64,000 bases of DNA, from assembly GCA_902806575.1 (NCBI GenBank), contig CADCXD010000009.1, positions 1,984,001-2,048,000 of the forward strand, given 5' to 3'. A program made the position numbers and the translations under genes. The notes beneath the pieces are model-generated. The model was not told the origin of the DNA and made no database searches. It was given only the letters and a program-made list of their open reading frames with translations. Within the stretch, counting starts at the first letter, position 1. Each line of letters begins with the position of its first letter. Source of the DNA: Jackrogersella multiformis. Taxonomy: Eukaryota > Ascomycota > Sordariomycetes > Xylariales > Hypoxylaceae. Below are positions 12,667 through 24,446 of this stretch, in pieces.

Positions 12667-13528
12667 ATGGATTCGGAGATCGCGCCTAAGTTTGCTCCTT
12701 TCATCGGCATGGTAAGCTTCAGCTTCAGCTTCATCTTTAGCTACAGACAGCTTCCTTCGACTCCGTAAATATTGAAGCTCTTCAAGTGGCCATGCTAATA
12801 TCATCTCTTCGGAATTATAGGCCGGTATCGCCGCCGCCATGATATTCGGATGTACGAACCCTCAATCTCGCGTCTTCGTCCTAATAATATCGCGTACTAA
12901 GATGGTGAAATTCTAGGCATTGGAGCAGCGTACGGGACGGCCAAGTCGGGCATTGGTATCGCAGGTGTAGGCACTTTCAGGCCAGACCTGATCATGAAGG
13001 TTCGTGATAGCACAACTCTAAATTATCCCCAATTTCCACCGTCCGATATTTTTGACCCCTAGTGTTCTAATGTGGTGAGGATGGTTGCAGTGTCTGATTC
13101 CTGTCGTCATGTCCGGAATTATCGCCGTCTACTCCCTTGTCGTCTCCGTCCTAATCGCTGGAGACATGAACCCACCGTCGCGACAAAGCTACAGCTTATT
13201 CAGGTACATCCCCGATCTCGCACCTTGAACGAACGAATCGAGTCACCTGGAAACTAATATCTGCAGTGGCTTCTTACACCTGGGGTGTGGACTGTCAGTC
13301 GGAATGACAGGTATGGCGGCCGGATACTGTATCGGCATTGTTGGTGACAAAGGTGTCCGCGCGTATATGGAACAGTCAAGAATCTTCGTTGGCATGGTTT
13401 TGATCCTCATTTTTGGCGAAGTCTTGGGTCTCTATGGGTAGGTCTAATCGTCCATGATATCAGTACCAATACTAACTATGTCTAGTCTGATTGTTGCTCT
13501 TATCCTCAATACCAAGAGCAAGGGTTAA
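12667..13528 (+). CDS. VMA11: V-type proton ATPase proteolipid subunit c' (Vma11)
   Basis: Subunit of the Vo proton-conducting ring of the vacuolar ATPase; it carries protons across vacuolar and other endomembranes. The gene has no long open frame because it is split into six exons: 12667-12711, 12821-12851, 12917-12999, 13091-13203, 13267-13437 and 13486-13528. All junctions have GT/AG ends and keep frame, giving 161 residues. The four proteolipid helices are visible: PKFAPFIGMAGIAAAMIFG, then LIPVVMSGIIAVYSLVVSVL, GLSVGMTGMAAGYCIGIVG and GMVLILIFGEVLGLYG. The essential proton-carrying Glu is E142 in helix 4. The loop FRPDLIMKCLIPVV is typical of the c' (Vma11) paralogue rather than c (Vma3), whose equivalent is usually L/M-rich. 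The c' subunit occurs in fungi. The gene converges on the frameshifted gene at 14.2 kb. Confidence 0.95.
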
Positions 13529-14189
13529 GTTATTCGAGCCCAGATGACAATATTCACTCAGAGACAATTGAATGTTCATATGAGAGAGCATAAGCAAACT
13601 CGGTCTGTAAAGCAAAGTGTAATCAATAACTGCATGGTCGATGGCGTTTTACGGATATGTAGAACTACAGGTAACCATTAGAACCGTTACGGTTGACAGG
13701 TCAGCGTTAGGTCATATACTTGGCCAGGACCTCTATTGGTGAACAAGACATCTAGAGCTATTAAAATAAGTCCTCATCATTATCACGCTTCCACCATAAG
13801 TGAACTTATCAAATCTGTGTTGAATTATACTGAATAAATGTTGGTAGGCTATTCCAAAGCCTAAAGGAATGGCGGAAGAAATAGATGGTTTCCTACGCGA
13901 CATACATATCTCATAACCTCATCAACTCATCTACATGAATATATCTCGCGTTGAAATCCCATCTAGAAAAAACCCAAGTCACCTAATCCAATCTAGCTTG
14001 TCCGATTGACGCCAAACAAGTTGCGCCGCCCAATGCGTGTAAGAGGGAATAACCAAAGGAGCGAGAAGAAGTCCAATGCAACGCAGGCGTCACCAGTCTC
14101 GGCCGTTGAGACTGCAAAGCCAAAGTCGGCAAGCTCGACATTGCTACCACAAAAACAGCTTTCACGTGAGCTCGATATAGGGACGTCGC
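13529..14189. other. Convergent 3' intergenic region
   Basis: Lies between the 3' ends of VMA11 and the minus-strand conserved gene. I see no gene or repeat; it probably holds the two 3' untranslated regions. Confidence 0.6.
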
Positions 14190-15154
14190 TCATCGGCCGA
14201 AACGGCGAGCGAGCCTCCCGCGGTTGTCGATGTTAGTGCTGAAGGCGTTCCAGCTCCGGTTGCGATCGTCCCACTCCCTTGTCTGGCCTGGAAGTTTTGC
14301 AATTGTCAGTCCTCGGCACCTGGATGGGGCGAGTCGCCGGGTGCAGGAACTAAAGTCCCTATACCCGGACGTATCCATTTACATATGTAGGCAGTTTATT
14401 GCAACGCAAGGTACGAAAGGAGAACTCACCCAGGAACCAGTCCCACCGCCTCTCCTCGCGGAGCAGGATATCGTCGCCGTCCTGCAGGCCTAGCCTCTCG
14501 CGTCTCGCCCTGGCAGCCGCCTCCTCGCCGACGAGGTGGGGGGTCCTCGAGAGGCCGGACCTTATCGGGGTCTGCGTCATCGGCCGCCGCCGCGGCATTG
14601 ACGCGTTCGACGGCGGAGCGCAAGGCGCTCTCGACGCCGCCCCAGCCGTGGCGGCCACCGGCGGCCGCGGACACGCGGCGGTGGGCCACCCTCTGGTAGT
14701 GGCGCGCCGTGGGGTTGCTGCTCATCGAGGACCAGGTCGGGACCTGGAAGTGGTTGAGGTGCGGCAGCTCGCTGCGGCGGCGCGGCGAGGGGAGCCGCGG
14801 CAGGCCCGCGCCCGGCGCGAACGTCGACGTCATGGGGGTCGGCGTCGGGGAAAGGTTCAGCATGGACGAGGACGGGGCGTAGCGCGGCGGCGACGAGCCT
14901 TGCGAATCCCGGGGGGTGTACTCGGGGACGCTCTCGTTGGTCGGTAGCGTCGAGTGGTAAGACGGCGCTTCGGAGACTAGGTAGGATGGAATCCCTTTAT
15001 TAGCACTTCTCGTCGTGCCTCCAAGAGAGGCGGAAGAAGCAAGCGCCTCACTGTAAGAAGGGGCGGCCGATCGAATAGAGGCCGTCTCAAAGTCCTCCGC
15101 ACTCAGACGATCCACGCGGGATGGGCCATTCTGGATAGCCGTCTCGGTAGCCAT
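14190..15154 (-). CDS. Conserved fungal protein of unknown function, interrupted by a one-base frameshift
   Basis: I recognise this as a conserved filamentous-fungal protein but know no function. Exons are 15154-14430 and 14287-14190, with a GTGAGT donor and a TTCCAG acceptor. The N-terminal half is disordered, with paired motifs such as ASIRSAAPSYSEAL and VSEAPSYHSTLP. The C-terminal part carries the conserved signature PLEDPHLVGEEAAARARRER, then GDDILLREERRWDWFLG and a Trp-rich end. These conserved parts sit in two different frames. The shift maps to a run of six Cs on the coding strand (14538-14543), where five Cs would restore frame and give 273 residues. As written, translation runs about 40 wrong residues and stops inside the intron at 14426. 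A sequencing or assembly error in the homopolymer is the simplest cause; a real null allele is the alternative. The 14440-14930 part is GC-rich. Confidence 0.75.
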
Positions 15155-17755
15155 GGTATTCGCTGCGAGGATAAATGTCGCAAGAGAAATAGGTGAAATA
15201 GGTGAGGCGGTCAATGTCAAGGGGGGAGACTCGGTGAGAGGACTTTGCACATCTGGTCGGACAGCTAGCTCCCTTATCATTCAGGCCCGTCGTGCAGTGC
15301 AAAGGGAGAGGCTAAGTGATGAAGTGAAGTGGTCAAGAGGAGGTGAATCAGAAAGTCGGAATCATGGAGGTCAAACAGGCACAATAACTGAGATCGGCAC
15401 TAGATAGCTCTCTTTCCCCGGGATGGGTATGTCTCAGAAATGATATTATAGCTTGACTTTAAAGAGGCTGGTGTTGTATGTGAAGTATGTACCTAGGTAG
15501 GTAGGGTTTACAATGACGAACTCTAGTCACGATGAACGGGAGCACACCACCAACTTCACACGCTCTCTTGGTATGTGTAGTGTGAGTGGTACTTAGGTGT
15601 AGGAAGTAGGCTGGCTTGAGGGTAGATAAACCTTGAAAGCTCGAAGAAATAGTTGAAGTGTATGCACACGTGAGGGTTACTAGGATAGGGGATGTATGGA
15701 AGGACAAGAACGGGAACGGAAAGAGGGAACACAACCTTGGAAGTAACTACCTAGATACCTACCTAGGGTAACTACCATCGTAGCGGATGGGGCTTTACAT
15801 ACCTATATGTACCTACCTGATATGCAAGATTCTACTGGTCCGGTCCGGTCCTGTCTTACTTGGTCTTCCTGCCGTGCTACCTACCTTGTCCAGGATCCGA
15901 CCTGCGTCACGATAGGGCATTTCCATAGGATCTGTGCTGTGGGCCCCGACGGTGTCTACCTAGGTGTCATATAACAAGCCTACTTGCCTAGATAGGTAGG
16001 TACCTGGTATACTATCGTAGTGTAATAGTTCGTAGACATAATATAATATTGTAAGTTCTAAAGCCTCGAGGTATCTAGTTTACCGATATGTCATGATGAG
16101 GGGAACATGTAGATAAACAGCACAATCCCAGTTCGATATTACGACTTAATTACGACAGTTTACCACCCCCACTATGCTTACCTACCTAAGGTATACAGGT
16201 ACATATGTAGACAGAGTATAACTTATCTTATTGGTTATATCTTATCTTATCTATCCTACATAAAGACAGATACAGACTATATCACGAGAACCGATTAAGT
16301 GAGGGGCATCGTGACTGAAACTAACAAGGGTTTTAAATCGGATTGTCTTATTATCCATCGATTTTAGAAGAAGAAGAAGAAGGGCTGACCATAAGGAAAC
16401 CTTATAGAGATGTGGTTGCGTGAAGAGCTACCGGTGTTGAGGGTTATTTCCGTACCTACAAGAGGCAGCCGGCGGGGTATATCGGTTAGATATTACAGCG
16501 ACAGCCGACCTATCTAGGTATTTAGCGGGGATATTCTAGGTAGGTGGGCTCAGAGACAGGGGTAATCGAATACTATTTCGTCGTTTCTCTCAATAATACC
16601 GCAATTCTATCAAGGATCAAAAATGACGGCATAGACAACTCGAAAGGGGAATCATAGGGGTGGGTATATCTTCCCAGCCTCCATAGTTTATCACTTATGT
16701 ACGTAGGTAATCATACGTATGAATCATTAAATGTCCTGATCTTCCTACATATTTCTCTAGCGACGCACGATGGCCCGCTTCGAAACCTGATGTGTAAATG
16801 AGAAATCCATCTAACATATTTGACGGCCTAGAATTATATAGGTACCCTAGGGTTATAGGAGGCTTGGGAATGACAACCTGGCAATCTCTACATACCTATC
16901 ATTCATAATTCTTCATTATTTCGAGTCGTAACATCACCATTGATAGGTATTCTAGGTGTGAGTTGACGGAATCCACTAGCAGACGGGCACAGGACAAGTG
17001 TGCATTACAGCACAGCCTCGAAGACTCTATTACTACCCGGGTATGGTTAGATTGGCGGGTCTAGATCAAAACGGACCGTACTACGTACACGGAAGGGTTG
17101 GTAGGAGTCCGGTTTTTCTCGTTCCTGGACAGATGATAACTCCTGCGGCTCGGCAGTAACCTCCAGACCACTTATACCACATACACATGCGTATTCCGTT
17201 AACCATTGGTCACCACCTCCGAGTTCTATATGCGGGCAATCCTTATTAGGCAATAAATCACCTGCAGCCCTCGTGTGAGACTTGACTAGCAATCTTCAGA
17301 CTCCAGTTCTTAGTCGAGTTCAGATGACACCGGTTCATTGCAACTGTGAAGGGGTATGACTTCCAAGGTTGTGTAGGTAGGCGAGTTGAGATAAGAGTCA
17401 AATTCTCAAATCCGTATGTTCAGCAGGATAGCCCAAGAGCAGGCCATCACATTCATTTTCCTATAGAACCCATAAAGTGTTCTTGTATTTCTCAACTATC
17501 GTTGACCGCAAGACGAAAACATCAGACCCAAGTGGCATTCTAGCCTAGTAACCTTGACCGTTGTCTCATGAAGTAGGTAATCATACCTACAAAAACCAAA
17601 AACCACCAACCTTCATCATCATATACCGTGCCCAATATGTAGCCTCGTGTTTCCTAAGTGCCCCATTCTAACCAAATCCCAATATGCATGCCCCCTATAC
17701 CAGATAGTTTCAATCTACAGCAAGATCGCTTTTACAGAATGCCAGAGCAGCTTGG
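15155..17755. other. 2.6 kb intergenic region rich in dispersed motifs
   Basis: No gene is recognised on either strand. Dispersed CCTAGG-type motif copies lie at about 15487-15506, 15747-15775, 15955-15965, 15985-16015, 16185-16200 and 16510-16545. A short AAG microsatellite lies near 16368-16383. Base composition is AT-leaning compared with the genes. Confidence 0.55.
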
Positions 17756-18356
17756 CTACCACAGCCGTCGCTGGTAGTAAACCGGTTCTGAACCTTCCGA
17801 CAAGCGTCGGATGTCTTCTTTGATTTGTTGCCTCCTCTCGGCCTTGCTGATCGGTTTTTGCTTGTTTACAATCCCCTCCTCGTTATCATTCGTGCCCACG
17901 CGGTCTTCGTCAGCGTCGTTATTCTTCGCCTTGGCTAGTTTTTGACGCTTTGGCTTCTCGTCCGGGAACGTGGGCCGCACGATGATGATATCATCGTCCT
18001 CGACGTTATTTTTCCTTCGGCGGCGCCCTAGTCGTGGGTCGTCCACGTCGACTACTGTGCCGTCTTCGAGCTCCGTGGTGGACTTTTTGAAGCGGTCGGG
18101 TAGATAGATTTTCGGGCTCGGCCGAGGTTCTCTGTTGATTTTGATGGCCGATCGTAGATCACGAAGCGTTCGTTGCTGGATTGCATAGCCGCTGAGGAAT
18201 AAAGCCGCAGTGCATAGGGCAACTAATAAAAACAGATACCTATTAGTTCGACTATCGTAGCTAGTTGGATATTGTTATTTTTTTTTTTAAGGAGGGATCG
18301 CCCATACCAATTCCTGAAGAGATCAGAACCGAGACTTGCGATGATGTCAACAGCAT
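17756..18356 (-). CDS. Small single-pass membrane protein, unknown function
   Basis: Two-exon gene predicted by hand: exon 1 at 18356-18308, an 85-nt intron (GTATGG donor, TATTAG acceptor, possible branch AACTAAT) and exon 2 at 18222-17756, for 171 residues. One hydrophobic helix sits near the N-terminus (ISSGIGVALCTAALFLSGYA, about residues 13-32). A basic, charged soluble region follows, with RRRRK, an acidic DDDIII stretch and a final helix containing KAERRQQIKEDIRRL. I do not recognise the family; it reads like a conserved small fungal membrane protein facing cytosol or matrix. The C-terminal exon is well supported by its charged, coding-like composition. The exon-1 model is an inference. 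A Gly/Ala-rich helix so close to the start could also act as a mitochondrial inner-membrane anchor. Confidence 0.55.
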
Positions 18357-19723
18357 ACCTACTACTCTAAATTTATAGAATATCAGTTCAAATATAAGGT
18401 ACTTTAGAATTATAGAAATGCATGTATGAATGAAAATAACAGTTTTTCGAATGTTTTAAATAATAGTTGAACACCGTCGATAGCGATGGTATCGCAGTTT
18501 GATTTAAAGAATCAATTCCCTGTTTTGTCCCCCTACCTCGTGTCTCCCCGGCAACGGTGAGTAGCTCTCTCGGCCGGGTTCCGTCTTGGCGATCTGATCC
18601 GATCCCCGATCCAAGATCCGAGGTTCGCGACTCCCTTGCGGGTAATTATAGCCTGGATAACAATGCCTTTTTCTCTTGTTCTTCTTTTTCTTTTATTCAA
18701 TCGGTCCTTATCCACCTCCTTCCCCCTTCCTCATTTTTGATACAACATTATTCTACGTTATTTGGTGGCGGTAATTTCTCGAAGATTTTGTTGATGTCGT
18801 CCAGCCTTTTCCCCAGAGCCCATTTGTGGATGTTACATATGACACATAATGTATTATGTCCGTATAAATGAATAGATGCCAACTAAGATGTCCGGGTTTT
18901 ATAATGCCTTTGTGTATCTATCTCCCTTAACCTTTCTTTGGAGACCTCATGCGGGGCCCGCTACATTTCTCGGATAAGAGCTTCGACCCATACTGGCGCT
19001 GTAGATTTATAATGCTTTACTACGAGGCCGCTTCTTAGAGTGAAACTACCTACTTAGAGAACGCTGATGAATGAGGTCTGGAAATTTCGGCAGTTTTTTA
19101 TCCTGTAGGTAATTTAAAAACGCCAATCAGCTATGGTAACGATAAATACCCCTTAGTATCACATGACAAGCCTCAAGGCCATGGTTCGAATCGAAGATCG
19201 GGCAAAAGCCTCATATCCTTTTAAAGCCTGCGGGTTTAGCTAGGTTAGCGACTATATATGATTATAATAACGTTTATTTATTTATTTGAAACCCACCTCT
19301 TGATCTGGAGCATATATCTAGGTACCTAAGTAAATGATGCTATAGCACATTTACTGGTACAGCCTTTCGTAACATCCTGGACATGACTTTCCTAGACCTA
19401 GAGCTAAGCTGCTAAGGTTAAAACAAACAACCTTAGAACTCGGGTTATTTTAGAATTTTCTTTTTTCCACTCTAATATTTAACAGCCCCGCAATCGGAGC
19501 GGCAAGGAGTCACTTAGTAGGTACCCTTACGACTTTACGTGGGGCAACATTTGCATCTCTTCCACACACACAAAATTCCATAGTACGGAGAAGAGCTTGA
19601 ACACAACTCAAGCAAACGTGATTTTTTATTTTGTATTTGGGGAAATATTTAAATTTTCTCGAATATAATCAAAAGGAACATATTTGTGAAATAGGCTCAA
19701 TATCATAAGGATCACTACTAAAG
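18357..19723. other. AT-rich divergent intergenic region
   Basis: Holds the promoters of the small membrane-protein gene (-) and LYS9 (+). No gene is supported. A pyrimidine-rich stretch at about 18668-18740 and one dispersed-motif copy near 19318-19330 are visible. The GGTTCGAATC string at about 19183 looks like a tRNA T-loop, but there is no supporting cloverleaf. Confidence 0.55.
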
Positions 19724-22019
19724 ATGAGTTCGACTAAGTAATAATCCCCCTCCTCTACAGAAACCCTACGATCGATTACTAACGAGACATAGGAAAGCTC
19801 TTGTCCTAGGGGGTAAGAGGTATCACGTGTAGTATAATGCTTGCAGTTTTCTAATAGCTTTCTAGCCGGCTTTGTCACCAAGCCTACCATTCAGCTTCTC
19901 GCCGACTCTGGTGTCAATGTCACCGTCGCTTGCAGAACTCTTGAGAGCGCCAAGAGCTTATGCTCCGATATCAAGAACACTCATCCAATCTCTCTTGATG
20001 TGAACGACACCATCGCTCTTGACGAGCAAGTCGGTCTAGTCGACGTTGTCATCTCACTTATTCCTTATACTTTCCATGCTACCGTAATCAAGTCCGCCAT
20101 CCGCAAGAAGAAGAATGTTGTGACCACCAGCTACGTCTCTCCCGCTATGATGGAGTTGGACCAGCAATGTAAGGATGCTGGTATTACGGTCATGAATGAG
20201 ATTGGCCTGGGTAGGTTCCCTTCCTAATTATTTCTAATGCCTTTTACAATCCACCTAACCTTTCTGCAGATCCGGGTATTGATCATCTATGTAAGAATCT
20301 TGGTAGAATATAAGATGAGTATGAAATACTGAACTTTTCAGACGCAATCAAGACCATAGAAGAGGTCCACAAAGAAGGAGGAAAGATCACATCCTTCCTA
20401 TCTTACTGTGGAGGCCTGCCAGCGCCAGAGAGCTCTGGAAACCCCTTGGGATACAAATTCTCCTGGTAAGAGCCCCTATCTGTCTTTTATATGAAGATGA
20501 TTTGGCGCAAATCTGTTGTGTTGGATGAGACTTCGAACTTTTTCATACGTGGTCTCGCTTAATACATGGTAGCAGGCGTTTTGGTTGTTTTTGAAATATC
20601 TTTTTGCTAACAGCTTTTAGGTCACCTCGTGGTGTATTACTCGCGTTGAGAAATGCTGCTAGCTTTTATCAGGGTGGCAAGGTTGTCAACGTAGCAGGTC
20701 CAGGTAAGAAGTTCTCGTACTAGACGCTCACAATTAGAACAATTGTGAACTAGAACATTATCCCGGGGGTTTCTAGAAAACCGGCGCTAACGTTACGATT
20801 GAAGATCTAATGGCTACTGCTAAGCCATACCACATCTACCCAGGTAAGCAAACCCGTGTGCACCATGTGTCCGAAAATGTGGTCTTACACTAGAGACCAT
20901 GTCCCAGCACATGGAATTTCCCTTGATCTATGATATTAATGTGCGAGGGACGAAGGATTCGCTTTCGTTGCGTACCCTAACAGAGATTCTACCCCTTACA
21001 AGGAGCGTTACAACATCCCTGAGGCGCAAACTATTATCAGGTATATTCCTCAGATTCAATATTTAGTGTCCGTACAGGTCATTGACAGTTATCTAGAGGT
21101 ACTCTACGTTACGCAGGCTTCCCAGAATTTGTCAAGGTTCTTGTCGATATTGGCTTCCTCAAAGATGAGGAGCAATCCTTCTGCACGGAAACAAGCTCTT
21201 GGAAGGAGGCCACGCAGAAGGTCATCGGTGCTTCCTCGTCAGATGAAAAGGACCTCATCTCAACCATCTCCTCCAAGGCTACCTTCAAAGACGATGAGCA
21301 GAAGGAGCGAATCTTGGCTGGCCTCAAGTGGCTTGGAATATTTTCGTCGGACAAGGTAAACATCTTTAGTTTCTATTTCCGTTCCGTTCGCCCAAGATAT
21401 TAGTTGCGTATTTGCCATCATATATTTAGCGCGGTATCTTATGAGTAGATTTCACTAACATCGTGGGGCTAAAGATTATCCCAAGAGGAAACCCGCTGGA
21501 TACCCTTTGCGCCACTCTCGAGCAGAAGATGCAATTTGGCGAGGGAGAACGAGATCTCGTCATGTGAGTGGATAATTCCTAACTCTGACAAGATTGGGTG
21601 CAATCCTCTTAAATATATACTAACACTGGGAAGCTTGCAACATAAGTTCGAGGTTGAATTAAAGGATGGCACCAAGCAGACTAGACTCAGTACTCTTTGC
21701 GAGTACGGCAGCACGGAACCAGGTGGTTACTCGGCGATGGCCAAACTTGGTAAGCATTCATACTCGAATTAATAACTGCACATTGATTAATCGGATCTAG
21801 TTGGCATTCCATGCGCGGTTGCTGTCCAGCAAGTTCTGGACGGAACTCTCTCTGAGAAGGGTGTCCTCGCTCCGATGAATAGCAAGATCAACGACCCCTT
21901 GTTGAAGGAGCTCAAGGAGGTAAGTAAAGCTGCTTGATAGGTACGTATGAATACATTGTGCTAATATGCATTTCCTCTAGAAATATGGTATCTTCTGTAA
22001 GGAAGAGATCGTTGCGTAG
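19724..22019 (+). CDS. LYS9: Saccharopine reductase (saccharopine dehydrogenase, NADP+, L-glutamate-forming)
   Basis: Catalyses the penultimate step of the fungal alpha-aminoadipate lysine pathway, making saccharopine from aminoadipate semialdehyde and glutamate with NADPH. Thirteen exons: 19724-19737, 19793-19812, 19866-20210, 20270-20290, 20342-20465, 20621-20703, 20805-20843, 20956-21040, 21097-21355, 21475-21563, 21634-21749, 21801-21919 and 21981-22019. They sum to 1353 nt and 450 residues, the family's usual size. The Rossmann loop GAGFVTKPT is assembled across intron 2. Conserved blocks follow: SLIPYTFHATVIKSAIR, TSYVSPAMMELD, NEIGLDPGIDHLYA, YCGGLPAPESSGNPLGYKF, then the C-terminal LCEYG and GVLAPMNSKINDP. 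The first two exons are only 14 and 20 nt; the first intron has a perfect TTACTAAC branch site. The gene converges on the receptor gene. Confidence 0.93.
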
Positions 22020-22893
22020 ATCAAGATGAATAGGGTGGGGAGATTAGTAAAAGAGATAGATTCACCAATATTTCTATGTGCTGAAAAAGGGAGATCGATC
22101 CCTGTCGTTATAAGACCATAATAAAACGATGATTTTATATTGGGCTTTAATCATTCTGCGAATCAGGAACTTCCTGCTATTGAGGAGTCGTGATAGCCTC
22201 TGGCGAGAGAGGATAGACCAGGTTTTTCATACTAATAGGTCGCATATAGTCCTCCACCCGGCCGCTTGCCCCTCGATCGCTAAATCGCACAGAAGCAAGC
22301 AGCGCGAAACCGTCCGGGACTATCCTGTCAAGACCGCCAGGCAGTATCCGTACTTGATGGGATTCGGCTCGAGCATGATCGCGCCGCGCGAAGCTCCCGA
22401 CCCGAGGAATCGGTAGGTAGAATTCGGCCGCAAGCTCTCGCGCTTGCGGGATTGCTGCTGTGGTCGAGCCAAAGAGAACATGCTTTAGCGAGGGTGCCTA
22501 CCTACCTAGGTACTTACCTACCTACCTACCTACCCAGACTAGGTACCTGACAGCTCCCACACCGCGCCGCACAACAGTGCCACCCGCATGACGCCACGGA
22601 CTACTGCTAACCTTACCGACATCATTGTTCACGAGCGCCAAGGCGAAGACTTCCTGGTTGCGATATATTTGCACGAACTAATTAGCTGGCCTGTCTTCCT
22701 ATACTACCTACGCAATGCTCTGAAGCGTTTAAGTCTATGTTTCAGGTGTACCTGCCGCTGGGTATCTAGAGTAGAGGACTGGAACCTATACCCGTCTCGG
22801 CAATCTAATAACGTCGATGTCCGTGATATATCGATATTACCTGATACTACCAACCCCCTGCCGCACTTGGCACCGGTAGAGCGCAACGTCTCT
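22020..22893. other. Convergent 3' intergenic region with motif cluster
   Basis: Between LYS9 and the receptor gene. There is a dense cluster of the dispersed motif at about 22495-22550, with several ACCT units flanking CCTAGG. No gene is supported. Confidence 0.6.
22495..22550. repeat. Cluster of the dispersed TACCTAGGTA-type motif
   Basis: A run of CTACC units, a CCTAGG core, a second ACCT run and a final AGGTACCT. It lies between the 3' ends of two convergent genes. It is a clear member of the window-wide non-coding motif family described in the findings. Confidence 0.8.
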
Positions 22894-24446
22894 TCACAAC
22901 CCCGATCCCGTCTCCGGCGTCGCGTCATCGTACACGATATCTATCCGCGTGTTCTTGATGATGATGAGCTTCTGGCTCGACGCGTCGTCGAACTGGCCGT
23001 TGTCCACCCACGGCTGGCTATCCGCCTGGCAAGTGGTCACCAGCGAGTTGCCGTGGGCTGCCCCGGACATGTTCGCCATCTGTATAGGCCGAGCTGGCCG
23101 GACGACGGCGGCGGGAGGAGTAGCCACGGAGAACCGTCTGTAGTGGTAGTCGCTGATGGTGGGGCACCCTCCCGCTGGAGGATGGTTATGGCGATTGTTA
23201 TGGCCGTAGGTCAGCTTTATGCGCGTCGAGCCGACCCCTAGCCCGAACCTTCGGAATAGCGGTTGCAGAGGGGGCAGGGAGCCCGCGATGATGCCGATGC
23301 CGCACTCGACGATGGACCAGATGACTATGTTGGCGGAATTTTCTGTTGCGGTGTTAGCTGGCGGTTTTAATAGACAAGGGATGGGCGTGCGATTATGGGA
23401 TTGCTTACTGAGGTCATTATGAGGTTCGATGTAGAGATGTTTGTAAACGTGTATATAAGGTATTCGAACGCAAGTAGAAATGCTGGCCCTGTAGGGTGAG
23501 ATGAGGGTCAGTAATAGTTCTCTTGGGGAGCGGAGACGAGGAGGTATAAAAAGGGGGTAGCGTACAAAACACCGAGGGCGAGGATGAAGGCGAGCGAGAC
23601 CTTGGTCTTGAATTTCATATTCAGATTCCACAGGAGAAATGCCGGGAGCACCGCACATAACCAGTCAGTCAATATGGAGACGGCCGAGACCACGATGGCC
23701 ATCCTGCCGGCACGGGTGGTCCCGTCACACTGGCCGAGGCTCATGTCCCAGTTAGCGGCGATAGGCTTACATTGCTCCATCACGGAGCTGAACGCCACCA
23801 CGGCGGCGAAGAAGCTGAGGACTATGACGCCCCATAGGGGGATGACGAAGTGCTTCGCCGTGGTGAGCCGCAGAAGGGCGACGCTGATGCTGGTCTTGAT
23901 GAATGGGAGGCATACCTACAAAGCATAAGTTTGGCTAATTACGTCGTTGATGTCAAGGGAAGTTACTATGTAGGTTGCCTGGAAGAAGAAAAACCCTGAA
24001 TAGGGGCAGAAGAAAAGTAAGTCGATATTCGTCGTTTTATTCAGGCGTAGTTGAAGGAAGTTAAAACGTACATTTCAATCCGTTATGGTACATCTCTCCT
24101 GACGGGTCTTGAAGGTCCATGGTATCGTCTGTCGCGCCGAGGCCTGAGAGGCAGGCGAGATGGGTGAAGACGCAACTAATGAAGAAAAAGATCTATGATA
24201 ACACAAGTTCTATATTAGTTGTTATCGGTAGACATGACCGAGTGTTCTACTTGAATTAGAGATTGATTGAAGACTCACGAGGGCTACTATCATTAGATAA
24301 TCATCGCTGCCGATTGCCCCGTTGCAGATTCTGACCCAGATTCGCAGCAAGACGGTGACTATGGAGACGCCGCCGAGCGCTATAGCAGAAGCCATCACTT
24401 CGGCTCCGAGTCCCTCCGGTACCATGATCGGAGCAACGTTCGCCAT
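22894..24446 (-). CDS. Fungal rhodopsin-like seven-helix membrane protein
   Basis: Member of the fungal rhodopsin-domain integral membrane family (Pth11-like/SAT4-like), orphan receptor-like proteins of the plasma membrane. Six exons: 24446-24279, 24192-24072, 23995-23967, 23915-23566, 23488-23409 and 23342-22894, giving 398 residues with every junction in frame. Seven hydrophobic helices are visible, ending in the family signature IVIWSIVECGIGIIAGSLPP. The GSDDYLMI motif after helix 1 and LGVLASISTCVRIPYI in helix 6 also match. There is no CFEM domain at the N-terminus. The cytosolic tail of about 130 residues includes a His/Asn-rich patch (GHNNRHNHPP). The ligand and partners are unknown. 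Alternative annotation would be a generic integral membrane protein. Confidence 0.85.

Noticed and set aside
19180..19200. GGTTCGAATC resembling a tRNA T-loop
   Set aside because: Flanking bases do not form the T-stem, and there is no D-arm or anticodon arm upstream.
19841..19865. ATG at 19841 as the LYS9 start
   Set aside because: It lies inside an intron; the 19724 start with two small exons restores the conserved KALVLGAGFV N-terminus.
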